From NCBI RefSeq assembly GCF_030272615.1, contig NC_081415.1:105971796-106035795 (forward strand): 64,000 bases of DNA, in the 5' to 3' direction. A model generated the notes under the pieces. That model made no database searches, was not told where the DNA came from, and saw only the letters and a program-made list of their open reading frames with translations. How positions within the stretch are numbered: the first letter of the stretch is position 1; each line of letters begins with the position of its first letter. Below are positions 1 through 11,179 of the stretch, in pieces. This stretch comes from Cryptomeria japonica (lineage: Eukaryota > Streptophyta > Pinopsida > Cupressales > Cupressaceae). A program made the translations under genes and the position numbers.

Positions 1-966
1 CAAACCTCTTAATGCCACTCGAAATTCGGCCTCATTGTTAGTAGCCAGACCGAATTCTTTAGAAATTTCCTTAATGCAGATGCCTTTAGAATCTCTAATA
101 CAACATCCAGTTCCACTATGCCTTGGATTCCCTGCAGAGGCACCATCGAAGTTAATCTTATGCCACCCTGGTTCTGGGGCCTCGCATTTAACATCCAATC
201 TTGGATTAACCAGTATCTTAGGATTACCATTTCCGAAAAGCGAGGGGATGATCAAATTTGGGAACACAAGCTTTAACTTCCAATCCCAGTCAGTGTATAG
301 ATTCTTTTTTAGCATTTTGGACTTGGCCACTTCATTCAAGAGCTCGACCAGGTGGTTCTCAATTTTCCCATAGAGGGCTAACTGGCCCATCTCTTTATCC
401 TTGAAAATTCTTCGATTCCTTTCTTTTCAAATTTCCCAAATCATCAGTGAGGGTAGGATAACAAATAAGTCCCCAAATAACACCTTGCATTTTAATTTAG
501 GCTATAGTAGAAACCAATCATCCAAACCTTTCGGAAGAGGGCATACCAGATTTAACTTACCCATAAAATGCTACCAACAATTGCTGGAGAAATTGCAGTG
601 TAGAAAAAGGTGATGAATTGTTTCCTCTTATTTCTGACATAATACACATCTAATAGGCCCATTAATACCCAATTTAAGGAGTCTTTCATTGGTTAAGATT
701 TTCCTCTGAAAAGCCATCCAAGCAAAGGAACCTACTTTAGGAAGTAGATGTTTGTGCCGTAACATCCTAACCGGCCAATCCTTCTTATCTACTGTAGCTT
801 CTTTCAATTTATATTTAAAATATACCTTATACTTACCATCACAAGAGCCACACGATCTAATGATGTCCTCTTCCGGGGATGGAGGAATTATTCGATTCTT
901 CAGAATATCAGCAAGAAGGCCTTTCTGAATTTGGGCTAAAACTAAGGGGTCCAGAGAGTTCCACAC
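1..966 (-). pseudogene. LINE ORF2 C-terminus: zf-RVT and RNase H
   Basis: From 966 to about 560 the minus strand reads a zinc-binding region with 'SFAWMAFQRKILTNERL', then 'CVLCQ', a stop, 'HHLFLHC' and a following Trp, the zf-RVT pattern of plant LINEs. From about 173 to the window edge another frame reads 'KINFDGASAGNPRHSGTGC', then 'TNNEAEF'. These hold the first Asp and the Glu of the RNase H active site. The domain continues past base 1. Confidence 0.85.
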
Positions 967-1395
967 TCATTTGTCCATACCATTCTCTTTAATTGAATGA
1001 CCATAATCACAGACCTTGTGACCCCAAAGCCGGCATGTTTCTCTCATTATGGGTTGAAGAACGGGGTTATGACACAAGGCTTCTTTGCCACTCCAAGAAT
1101 CCAGCCAGAAGGATGAATTCCTCCCATTTCTGACATCCCAAGTGACCTAATCGCTTATGATTTCTCTGCATTCCAGAATAAAATTCCAAATGGCTGAGCC
1201 CATGGGAGGGTTGGTAACTGTGAGAATCCTTTTAGGTTCAAGTGAGTCCAGATATTTGTGTTTTAGGATTCTTGTCCACTTCTGATTACCACCTCTACAA
1301 ATTTCCCACACCAATTTTTCTCCCATAGACAAATTCATAATAGAAATCTGTCAAATGCCAGCACCCCCAGCATTTTTTGGTTGGCTTATTTTTCC

Positions 1396-2475
1396 CTAGG
1401 CAATAAGTGGAAATTTCCCTTTGTCATTTGATCCATTCCAAAGGAAATTTCTCATTATAGTAATTAACTCATCTTCTATGGCAACCGGTAGCTTCATGCA
1501 AGCCATGGAGAAAACCAGTATGGTAGAGAGGACTGATTTTATCATAGTAAGCTTACCGGCAGATGATAACCACTTCCCTTTCCAATTTTCAAGCCTAGCT
1601 TTACATTTCTCAATAAGATGTGTCCAAAAGAAAGTCTTATTATGGCCACTAAAAAGAGGAGTCCCAAGGAATTTACCTAGAAAGTTTGTCACTCTTAAAT
1701 TGAGGATTCTTGATAGGACAACTTGCATATTCGACATCATGTTGATAAAGAAAACTTCTGACTTGTTCCAATTGATTTTTTGCCCTGATGCCTTGCAATA
1801 GTCATTCAAGCATGAATTTATAATCCTTTCCTCTCTTCTACTAGAGGCTCCAAAAAGAATAGTATCATCAACAAATTGCAAGTGGGTTGAATGTTCAACT
1901 CCTGTAGCCACATTAACACCCAGCTATCGACCATCACGCTGAAGAGATTTAATCATCTGACCTAAATCTTTAGCCATTATTATAAACAAAAATGGTGACA
2001 TAGGATCCCCTTGGCGAATACCTTTTTTTGAAGGGAAGAAACCATGAGATGAACTGTTAACCAAAACTGAGAATTTGGGGGTTGATAGACAATTCTTCAC
2101 CCAAGTGATCCATTCATTACAGAAGCCAAATTTCCTTAATACTTCTACAAGAAATTCCCTGTCCACCATATCATAGGCTTTCATGATATCCATCTTTAAT
2201 ATCATAGAAGAAGCTTTAGTTTTCCTTGCAGTATGGAGGGTTTCATGAGTAGAGATGATGCCTTCAACCATAGAGCGACCAGGGACAAAGCCACTCTGTT
2301 CATCTGAAATAATATATTTTAGAAGAGGTTTGAGTCTGTTAGCAATGATCTTTTTTACTATTTTGTGTACTGAGTTGCATAAATAAATTGGTCTAAAATC
2401 ACCCATTTGCTGAGGGTTCTTCTTTTTCGCTACTAAAGCTAGAAAGGTATGATTGATGGCTCCCAGCATAGTCAT
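1396..2475 (-). pseudogene. LINE ORF2 reverse transcriptase domain
   Basis: Two adjacent frames encode the RT core. The first (2475-1924) has 'DFRPIYLCN', 'SGFVPGRSM', 'MDIMKAYD' and 'GIRQGDPMSPFLF', which are standard non-LTR RT blocks. The second (1911-1396) begins with 'LQFVDDTILFG', in which the catalytic box reads FVDD rather than the usual F/YADD. The Val is unusual for plant LINEs and may be one of the decay mutations. A break near 1915-1924 separates the palm blocks. Confidence 0.9.
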
Positions 2476-2906
2476 TTTTTCCGGGATTCTTCTACCCCTA
2501 GGTGCAAATCTTGGGTAATAATGTCCTAGAAATGCTGAAAGAAGGTCGTATGAAAACCATTAGGGCCTGGAGTCTTATCAGGATTCAACTAGAAGGTAAC
2601 TTTCCTGACTTCTTCTAAGTCAATAGGTTTAAAGATCTCTTTATTGTGTGTTTCAGTAATTATAGGAGGGATTGCGTCTAGAATTCTATTTCTTGCTTCC
2701 TGAACATTCAGAAAATTACCATTCATCAGAGATTCAAAATGTCTTACTGCTTCCCAGGCAATATCCTCATAATCTCTCACAATACTACCATTCGGTTTTA
2801 CAACCTCCGATATTCTAATCCCGCTACAGTTGGCAATAGCCGATCTGTGGAAGAACTTGGTATTTCTATCTCTATCCTTGAGCCAAAGTTCCCTGTATTT
2901 CTCTCT

Positions 2907-3956
2907 CTAGTGAATTTCTTCACGCCGGAGAATTTCATTTAGTTCAGACTTGAGATAGCTTTCCATTTGGAAGAGTACATCATTCATGCCCGACTTAATG
3001 ACATAATTGGATAGATCCTCTAGTTCTGTCGTAACCCTGAGTTTCTCCTTATGCATGTTTTGGAATTGACTCAAATTCCACTCTTTGATTTTGATCTTAA
3101 TATACTTGAGTTTCTTATTTATCTTGAACAACCTCGAGTTGTTTCCGAGAACCTGCTCATTCCACCATACTGCTATCAAATCATGTAGATCTGGCACTCT
3201 AAGCCACATCAACTCAAATCGGAAAGGATGGCCACCCTCAGAATGTCCCAAAGACACATTTAGGAAAATAGGGAAATGATTTGATCCTATAAGGGGTAGA
3301 ATAGATGATTCAAGAATAAGATTTTTTTCTAGCCAATCACCAAACACCAGAAACTGATCAAGACGTTCTGCAATTTTAGTGAAACCGGTACGCCTATTTG
3401 TCCATGTAAAGGTACCATTCTTCAAGAAAACATCCAATAACTAATTCTTGTCAACAAAATCCTAGAAATCTTTCTAAGCCATACTAATCCTCTGAATGCC
3501 ACCCTTCTCTTCATTACTTGCTAAGATAGCATTGAAGTCGCCTGCAAACACACAGCTGCCCATAGTGATATTTTAGAATCTATTTGACAGGAGTGCCCAA
3601 AGCTCTTGTTTGTCATTAGCAGTAGAAGGTCCATAGACATTAAAGCGATTGAAACTCTCATTTTTGCACAAACTAGTGACCAGACAATGCTGCCAATATT
3701 TATCTTCGCCAAGGAGATTGACTTGGACATTCAAAGGATTCTAGATTATTCCCTTGCCACTAGAGGCTCCCTTGGATTGCCTCAATAGACCTTTCCATTG
3801 TTTCCATACTTTCATTCTTTTTTCAATATTAGACTGACTCCATTTAGTCTCTTGTAATACCCAAATATCCCCCTTAGTCTCATCAATCTGGCACTTACTT
3901 AAAAGCCACTTGTCAGAGGCATTAAGGCCCTTGACGTTCCAGGATAGTAGTCTCAT
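2907..3956 (-). pseudogene. LINE ORF2 endonuclease domain (APE/EEP type)
   Basis: The N-terminal segment (3956-3741) contains 'LSWNVKGLN' and 'WVLQETKW', matching the Asn and Glu metal-site motifs of exonuclease-endonuclease-phosphatase enzymes. The C-terminal segment (3437-2907) contains 'FTWTN', 'RLDQFL' and 'GSNHFPI'. The last corresponds to the usual SDH-P motif, with Asp replaced by Asn, a probable loss of a catalytic residue. Stops near 3740, 3520 and 3440 separate the pieces. Confidence 0.82.
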
Positions 3957-4042
3957 GGAGCCTGGGGAAGGGGGTTCCCCTTCCTTAAGTTAAGTTTGGA
4001 CTGCCCACTAGTTGCACCTGCGATTATCAGCATTGTTTTCCA

Positions 4043-5921
4043 TTATTTGCGCCCCCTTTTACCCTTTAGATGGAAATTTGGTACATTAATATGTGACTCA
4101 GACTTCCCAAACCCTTTTGCAGTATTATCCATTATAAGGTTGGCAACTGGTTCAACATCTTCTTCCCATTCTGAGGCAGAGGAAACCATTTCTCCTTCTT
4201 CCAAGCCAATGGTGAAGCCTTTCTTGCCTGGCTCATCAAAGGTGGGGAATAATCTCATCCTCCATCACACTAAAATCACCGGCCTTATTGGATACTGAGG
4301 AAAGAGTAGCTACAAGCTCTGTTATAATATCCTTTTGAAGGGTTTTACCATCTTCCAAAAGATTTAGTAGAGCTTGAACACTTTCACTGTTGGCAGTATG
4401 GATCTGTTGATGGCTAGACACAACAAGAGGAGAATAAACAACATGATTATTCTTTTCCAACACCTTCATACTGGTCGTCGAGGATTGCTCAACATCATTT
4501 GCTTCCCATTTTTCTGTATTTTCCTTGACTAACTTCATGTCAATTGACTTAGTTTTCACACAAGCATAAATTTTAAGGATAAAGGCCGAAACTTCACATT
4601 CAAGACCTATGTGCTCCCTTGAAAAGAATTTGGGGCAAAGGTGCAACTGATCTTCCCCGTTAATCCTTTGAATCCATACCTCTCCGGCCCCAATAATTTT
4701 AACTTCTTCTGGGATTTTGGAGATCTGACCTGTATTAATGCATATCTTGATAAAGCTACCCCACACCCTATCCTCCAGAATATTGTCCACAGAAATGAAA
4801 ATGCCAAGCTCTTTGTAGATATCTTTAATGATCTCAGTGTGCCAATAGTCTGATTGGCAGTTATATAACCTTGACCAGACTGTGTTTTCCAGCAAGTTAT
4901 GGAACTGGGGGTTAAAATTTGGTTTCCAATCAATGATATACACCCCAATCCTGTCCAAAGTATAAGGACCTTTAATTTTAGCATTAAACATGTCCTCATT
5001 TTTCATAAACTCAATTAGATAATAATCATTCAGAATGACATTAAAGTTAATGTTCTCCTCACATTGCGATCTACACCATTTCTCAAATTTTCCCCTTAAC
5101 CATTTGCCTCCACCCCATTTGGTAAAGAAACAAAAATCTTGAAGATTTGACCTAGCCAAATTGATCTTATTATCATCCAAAATAACAGTGGGTCTCAAAA
5201 AATTTCTTACCGGTTTGTGGATGACTAGATGAGTCGATGGTTTGTATCTTCGCCAGGGTTCATTTTTCCCAACTCGATCCAGATTAGATCACTGGTTTCT
5301 GGCCGGGGCAGTGGACCGCCAGGCCTCTACACGACCGGTGCACAAGGTTTCTCTCTTGCCTAAACCACCCATTCCAAAATTTATTAGGGCCGTTACCCGG
5401 AGGAAGTTTAAAACCTTGCCTATGAAAATTAGGGATGTTAAATTTTCTTGTCTCCAATACAAAGGGATTAGGTTTTGAAATTGACTTCCAATTGTGTGCC
5501 AAATCAGAAGCAAGAAGCTTCGCATTTTGAAACCAACCATCATTGCTCCATGAAAAGCCATTTTTCTTCCATGCTTGCGAGTTTATTGGCCTGAGATTAC
5601 TATTTGTGTAGGGGTGACTAGCATCTGATTTCCTTTGTGGTCCAGGATACCTACTACCACTCACCACAAGATTAGGTGCATCCACCTTCCATGGTCGGCC
5701 TGGGGTTTGATCTTTCCATGCTGTTGATTTGAGAGTTGGTTGCTTGTCGATTGTAAGGTTCCATATTACTTCGATTGGAAAAGCTTTGTCAGCTTCATCG
5801 CTCCAAGACCTGATCTTCCCCTGACCTCCCTTGCCATGGATCAGAGCCCTAACAATCTGCTCGCCGATTAGAAGCCTGCTGCTGCCGTTGCCTCTGCCGA
5901 ATTCGCCACCTTCGCTCACCA
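4043..5921 (-). pseudogene. LINE ORF1 (DUF4283-like gag protein), frameshifted
   Basis: ORF1 proteins of plant LINEs bind the element RNA. The first ATG in the upstream frame is at 5921; it follows a short stretch open from a non-ATG codon. The N-terminal part (5921-5284) is basic and rich in Gly, Asn and Trp. After a frameshift between 5284 and 5198, a 320-codon frame (5198-4236) carries a DUF4283-like core, including the run 'IDWKPNFNPQFHNLLENTVW'. A second frameshift near 4250 moves reading to the frame ending at 4043, which has an acidic then basic tail. No intact CCHC knuckle was found. The fold assignment is by remembered family pattern. Confidence 0.72.
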
Positions 5922-5940
5922 TCTTCCTTTCCCAATTCAC

Positions 5941-6474
5941 AGAGTTATTTTTAAAATTATGTATTATGTAATTTGATAAATAAAATGATAAATAATTATA
6001 TAGTCAAACAAATAAAAATATAAATTATTAAGTAATATTTTTGAAATAATTATCATTTAAAAAAAGAATTATTGTCACATTAATTCTTTAATATTTATAA
6101 TAAAATAATAAATATAAAAATTATTGAGTAAAAAATAAAATTTAATCATTTTTTAATTATTTTTTATATGAATATCAATTTTAAATATTTTTTTTACAAA
6201 ATTTCAATTATATTATATTGTTTAAAAATGTCATTTTATTTACTTAAGATTTCTTTTATAGTTAATATTTTACTTTAAAGTTTGTTTTATTTTTATTATT
6301 TTTGTACGTGAGCTCTATAGATTTTTAAATAGTTTTTCGTTAATAGACTCACATCTCATTTCTTTTGCCACTCTAATTACATCTATTGGGTGGAATATTT
6401 CTTTTTCAATGTGATTGAGTAAAATTATTTATTTGAGTGTTATAGGAGCAAATATTTCATCGCAGTTTCTACCG
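5941..6474. other. AT-rich spacer, no gene seen
   Basis: This stretch directly 5' of the LINE is dominated by A/T runs up to about 6330 and then becomes mixed sequence. No ORF, repeat boundary or RNA gene was recognised. It may be LINE target DNA or a matrix-attachment-like segment; neither is demonstrated. Confidence 0.5.
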
Positions 6475-7440
6475 TTATGTCGTTGAGGCTCCCGAGCTTC
6501 CCGAGGCATAGGGCTTTGTCAAATCTCCCTGATCATGGCATTTGTAAGAATGGGTAGCATTAAAATTGGAAGACCAGTGTACAAGGATTACCTAACAGGC
6601 GGGCATATGGATATACCAGGTCAAATGGGTATTTTCCTGTTAAACCAAAGTTTTCCTCGAGATACTTGAGCTGTAGGGCTTCGATGAATCATCCAGATCC
6701 TCTTGGTTTGCAGAAAAGGCAACGCCCAGAGTGGATGGCTATCGTGCGTGGAGACCCAAATAGGGGGGCAAATGAATCCACTAGGGTTTATGGGTAGGAG
6801 TATGTGTCGGTTCCGATCTCTACAAGAGGTAGGGGCTTTCAATATGAACGATATAACTAAGATGTGGCCACGGGTAAAATGAGTAAGGGCTTTTCTTACC
6901 AGCATTGTTTTTAAGTTCAAATGGCTTAGGTTGTGGATCTGGAGTTTCCCAAAGTAGAAAGCAATCGTGTAAAGAGGGTTTGTGGCCTTCGGGTGGAGCT
7001 ATGGATTCTTTGTTTTAGAGAATCTCTATTGCATCTCAGGCGAAGAAGTTGAAGTCTAGTTTGTTTCCAAGACCTGAAAGGGCTAGGAATTTTTTTCCCA
7101 TGTGCTGGTCTAAAGGCTCAAATGGATTTGGGGCGGCTGGTGTTTCTAGTTGTGGTAGTATGCAATTCGTAAAACCTAGTATGGTGTATATGGATGGAGC
7201 AAGGTGTCCCTTAAAATAGGTAGAGACAAATAAATCTCAGATTAAGAGATGTTATGCTAGCAAGCCCTCTCGATGTGGAAGTTCAAAGTGGATGAACAAT
7301 GCTATTCGAGAGTAGTGTTGTGTGGAAATCCTTGGGTGTGAACAAAGAGACAATAATGGGGAGGGTTCTTTTAGAGGGATCTTTTAGGTCAAGGATAACT
7401 TTAAGAAAACATCTTAGGGCAAAAGTGTAAAACCTTGGTG
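6475..7440 (+). pseudogene. Decayed plus-strand ORF chain, unknown family
   Basis: Long readable stretches on the plus strand occur between stops and apparent frame changes. One opens with 'MSLRLPSFPRHRALSNLPDH' near 6477. Another (about 6570-6800) is Arg/Pro/Tyr-rich and contains 'KRQRPEWMAIVRGDPNRGAN'. A third (about 7030-7310) is Ser/Lys/Arg-rich and contains 'MCWSKGSNGFGAAG'. The basic, low-hydrophobic composition would suit a nucleic-acid-binding protein, but no family was recognised. A chance set of open stretches is possible. Confidence 0.3.
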
Positions 7441-8425
7441 AATCTGGGGTTATTTTGGGGGGAAATTTTCATATTGATCGCAAAAAAAAATTTCAAAGAA
7501 GAAAATAAATAAATTTGTATTGGTGATTTTTTTCTAGAATATGAAAATTTCATAAAATTGTGGCGAATAATACCTTGTTCTGTGGGGAAAATATATATTG
7601 TAGGAGGCGAATGTTTTTCGTTTAAAGGAGCAAATATATAAATGTATGGATGAAAATTTTTACTCAGACGTAAAAATTATTTAAGTGTATTGGCGATTTT
7701 TATCCACCGTTTGAAAATTATTTAATTTGTTTGGCTAATATTTTGTTATTTATGAAAAAATATATATTTTATTTGTGATTTCATGAGTTCATTGTCATTA
7801 ATAGACAAGGCACATCACATCACATCACATTGAGTCCGAACTTTGTACATGTATCGATAAGCATGACCTCATTGACATGTCACACGTTCTTAAAATCCAT
7901 CAATGATTTTAAACCATTCAATGATCGTAGATCAATGACTGAAGTTTTATTTCGGCCCAAATTTCTAAAGAGAACGTAGTTTTCTAGAAACTGCCTAGAA
8001 TGGAATTGGATTCAATAGACACGTATCAAATGTCACGATCGATAATGTTGGTCATTTAATATATGTCTTGTCACTAACTACAATCCACTCTACCCCACAA
8101 TTTCCAATATGGTATTTGGTAACTAATTTATAGTTGTTTCCAATTTCACACACTAGTGCAATTATGGGAAAGATTTGCAGAGATATATGAAAGAATTAAA
8201 AAAATTTAGAGGAATTAATACGGTTAGAGAATGAATTATTACAATCAAGAGCTTCAACTATTTATAGATGATCTCTTCTTCTTTCATCTTCAATTAGCCT
8301 TTGATAGATAAATCAACGGAGCTCATGGTAGTTAAATTCTGCCTCTGATTTAGGTCTATAGGCTCAAGTTGTATAATTTGGTATTTTGATTTCTCAAGAT
8401 CGACACTCTTATCTGTTTGAGAAGC
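7441..8425. other. AT-rich non-coding spacer with a diverged repeat segment
   Basis: No ORF is supported. A short pentanucleotide run of ACATC units lies near 7813-7834. The part from about 7830 to 8060 shares phrases with the repeat family at 9.8-12.2 kb, including 'gatcaatgact' followed by a pyrimidine-rich 'tattt(c/t)ggcccaaa' segment. It is probably a diverged member of that family. Confidence 0.4.
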
Positions 8426-8935
8426 ATGTCTGCAGAGGACCAGGGGGTCTTTTTGGCCTTCGTTAGAGATCCAACCCTCCAATCAGTCTGTAAGGAGGTT
8501 GGGATGTTCACTAATGAGGCTGTGAGGATGATGCTGGGTAGAGAGTTTCTGCGAAATAAAAATAAATATTGTGTTAACACGAACGTTACATCCTGGTTCT
8601 TGACATCTCTTCTAGACCTTAAAGGAGACAAAGTGGATATGGTGTTGCTATTAAGGAAGGTGTTTAAAGAAGACTTCCTTGAAGACGATGTTACTATTTT
8701 CGTCTTTGCAGAACTAGGGATGGGGATCCCTTGGGCAAATGATTTAACCAAGCTTCTCCTCTCTGATCAAATAGTGGTCAAGCAACCATTTCTTTTGCAC
8801 TTGAATGCAGAGTAGTTGATGCGTCATAGGAAATGGGCACAGATTGGTAGGGACTTTCTTCAGAAATGGTTTCTCCTGGATGACTTTCCAAACTACAATT
8901 GGCTTGAAGAATTCTCATAGCTTATAATGTCTGAA
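8426..8935 (+). pseudogene. Decayed hypothetical alpha-helical protein (about 165 codons)
   Basis: The first ATG at 8426 (an open TTG lies three codons earlier) starts 'MSAEDQGVFLAFVRDPTLQS'. A 130-codon frame follows and ends with a TAG at 8813. The same frame then continues with well-formed protein ('HRKWAQIGRDFLQKWFLLDD') until further stops near 8920-8935. That pattern fits recent nonsense mutations in a once-coding sequence. The protein is rich in Leu, Phe and charged residues, without signal peptide or membrane segment. No domain was recognised. I have an unverified memory of similar ORFs in conifer repeats. Confidence 0.5.
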
Positions 8936-9789
8936 TAATTCTACATAGAGGGAGGGCGAGATTCTTAGGGTATACCATGAATGTGTCCATTGCCTATGTC
9001 TTGGCCTCGACCCCCCAGTAGTTTTGTTTTTTTGGTTATTTCCTCATAACCTCACTCATTTTGGCTTTAAAATTTTTGAGGGACTCTGACATGTAAAAAT
9101 TGTAAATTTGCGAAACATCTATATTAATGATAATTTTGCAAATTCCAGTTTGTTTCAGTTTGCCTCTTATGGATATAAAAAATGCAATCTATTTCATTTT
9201 ATTATTTGTTGTTGCCATCATTCCATGACAGGATACTTAGCATAATCATTATGTTTTGAAATAACTTAAATATTTATTAATTTGTGTGGATATAATTTTT
9301 AATTTTCAGCATAAAAAAATAGTAGGTCTATTCTAATTTCTTCTCTAAAGTTAAAGAATAAATTCAGTGTCACTTCTGAGACAACCTTTTCTAAAAGATA
9401 TTTGAACTGCTTAACAAAGAAATATTTGGAAAAAACATAATGTCAAGGATTGGTTGCAAGTGATAGCATCCAATAAGGATCGCAATGTCTTAGCTCATAC
9501 GTTTTTTTTTGTCTATGAGCTATGTTATTTCAATATTTTGTTAAACAGTGGAAATAAATTTAATATGTGATAATTTTTTATGTAATGTTTATTCCTCTAT
9601 ATTTAATATTAAAAAAAAATATTCCAGTTCCTTTCATTAATTATTTGTACATTGATTATTATTGATTATAAATATAAAAAAAAAGGATGTTTATCTCGTG
9701 AAAAACAAGTGAATTAAAAGTCCAACTAACTTGTTGTAATTTTTTTTGCATAATTTCAATATAAAAAAAGGTCCAACTAACTAGGTACA
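8936..9789. other. AT-rich non-coding spacer
   Basis: Poly-A and poly-T runs and scattered TAA/TGA codons in all frames fill this interval. No ORF, RNA gene or recognisable repeat boundary was found. Confidence 0.5.
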
Positions 9790-9965
9790 TGTACATTGAA
9801 CACTGACACAATAAAATTCTAAAGGCTATGGCCCATGGGACGATGAAGTGTTAGGTGATGTGGCGTTTGGGTGGCAAAAATCCTATGTATAATGGGATCC
9901 ACGAGAACTGACAATGGATATGCAGTGATATTGTCTTATGGTACGCACACCACTGAAAGACTGAA
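9780..9965. repeat. Dispersed repeat copy, upstream of the 10.05-kb ORF
   Basis: The block containing 'gctatggcccatggga', 'gggtggcaaaaatcctatg' and 'tataatgggatccacgag' recurs with small changes at about 11310-11440. The two copies lie roughly 1.5 kb apart in direct orientation and flank the decayed ORF at 10053-10812. They could be remnants of terminal repeats of a small element, or members of the dispersed family that becomes tandem at 11.6-12.2 kb. Confidence 0.6.
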
Positions 9966-10052
9966 AGTGAATGGTTAACATTTATCCTTTAGGCGACTTT
10001 AATGCCAACTTGTGCGAATGAATTATGTGGCTGAACTAGTACATGTGGAGGA

Positions 10053-10812
10053 ATGATGGCAGAGTTTGTGATTAATGCCGACGGCCATCGCCGTTGGATG
10101 TTAGAAATTAGAATTGAGTGACAGGTGTTTAAAGCTTGGGTGGATTGGAAGTCTTGGTATCATACTGTCTACACTTGTAGCATTATCTTGGGTTTCTTAA
10201 GCAACATGGAAGCTAATTTCTCCTTCCATACTAATAGGAAATTAGTCCCATTTCTCGAACGATTTACAGATAGGAGGCTAAAAGCTTTGTTCTTGTTTAA
10301 GGATGAGCGCCTGTACATGAGTGTGAAAATGTTGCTAAGAGATGAAATTGTCAATGTAGGTCAATGCTACAGGACAAACATGGCCTGCATATTCATTTAT
10401 TTCCGCTTGGGGTTTTCAGTTTCAGGATGAGGTGGACAAGGTAATAATTGGCCTGAGAGTTGTAATTGATTCAAACTACCTATTAAATCTGGATAGTGTG
10501 TGTGCTCGTGTGGTCCTGAAGGTGGGAATTGTTCTTGAGACAGGAGTGGCTAGTCTGCTAGTGCCACTACCACTCATTTGATGGGTTGATGATGATTTGA
10601 AGGCAAGATGCAGAGCTCTTGCTTGGCGCGGGTGGCAGGCCTTCAAAATGTTTGGAAGGTTGATGTAGTGTAATGAGATTTTAACAATCCTTCATGAAGT
10701 GGCACGTGCAGAGGTGGGTCGATAGTTGTGGCCAATACCCAAGACTACCCAAACAATGAAGCGACTCTTAGAATTCTATGATGATCCAGAGTACAGGTTG
10801 TTTCTGGGTTAA
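10053..10812 (+). pseudogene. Decayed hypothetical protein (about 250 codons)
   Basis: Two adjacent ATGs at 10053 and 10056 open 'MMAEFVINADGHRRWMLEIR'. A TGA interrupts near 10119, and the same frame then runs to about 10430 ('LERFTDRRLKALFLFKDERL'). A one-base frame change near 10418 leads into a further readable stretch containing 'DEVDKVIIGLRVVIDSNYLL'. After two more stops comes 'RLLEFYDDPEYRLFLG' and a final stop near 10812. The chain looks like one soluble helical protein damaged by point mutations. An intron at the frame change cannot be excluded. No family was recognised. Confidence 0.45.
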
Positions 10813-11179
10813 TCCTGCTATGTCCTATGGTGTTTGGTATGTATGTTTGTATCTTTTTGTTCCATGTCTTTTTTCTCCCCAACTTTGTATGTATGAGGGG
10901 ATGTCTGCTAACAATTTTGGTACACCGAATTGAAATTCAGGGGTTTCCACATGTAATAGGGTTTTATTTTTTTTGTTGGGAATGGTGGTTTTGGCCCTTG
11001 GGGGTGTTTTTTGCGGTGGCAGAAGTATTGTGGTTTTACTATACCACCTATGCTTGCATATTTATAATATTTTATTTTCAAGTAATACAATACAAAAATT
11101 ATCGATAAAAAAAAAGAAATATTATGAAAGTTTTGAAATTACATATTTAAATTATATATTTAATTTATATATAAATTCT

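Larger units (their letters stand above)
1..3956 (-). pseudogene. LINE ORF2 polyprotein (EN-RT-zinc finger-RNase H), broken
   Basis: ORF2 supplies nicking and target-primed reverse transcription. The chosen start is the ATG at 3956, which opens directly into the endonuclease signature 'MRLLSWNVKGLN'. Reading proceeds through endonuclease (3956-about 3200), a linker, reverse transcriptase (2475-about 1400), a Cys/His region (about 700-560) and RNase H (about 170-1, cut by the window edge). At least six stops or frame changes interrupt it, so no full protein can be made. It lies about 90 bp downstream of the ORF1 remains, the usual LINE spacing. Confidence 0.88.
1..5940 (-). mobile_element. L1-type LINE (non-LTR retrotransposon), 3' end outside the window
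   Basis: Read on the minus strand, the stretch gives in order an ORF1 nucleic-acid-binding protein, an APE-type endonuclease, a reverse transcriptase, a Cys/His zinc-binding region and an RNase H domain. That is the layout of plant L1-clade LINEs that acquired an RNase H. No LTRs are seen. The 5' limit is placed where coding-like sequence stops and AT-rich DNA begins. The 3' UTR and poly(A) tail lie beyond base 1. Both ORFs carry stops and frameshifts, so the copy is dead. Confidence 0.9.

Noticed and set aside
8356-8751. 131-codon minus-strand frame
   Set aside because: Antisense shadow of the better supported plus-strand ORF, which stays readable past its stop.
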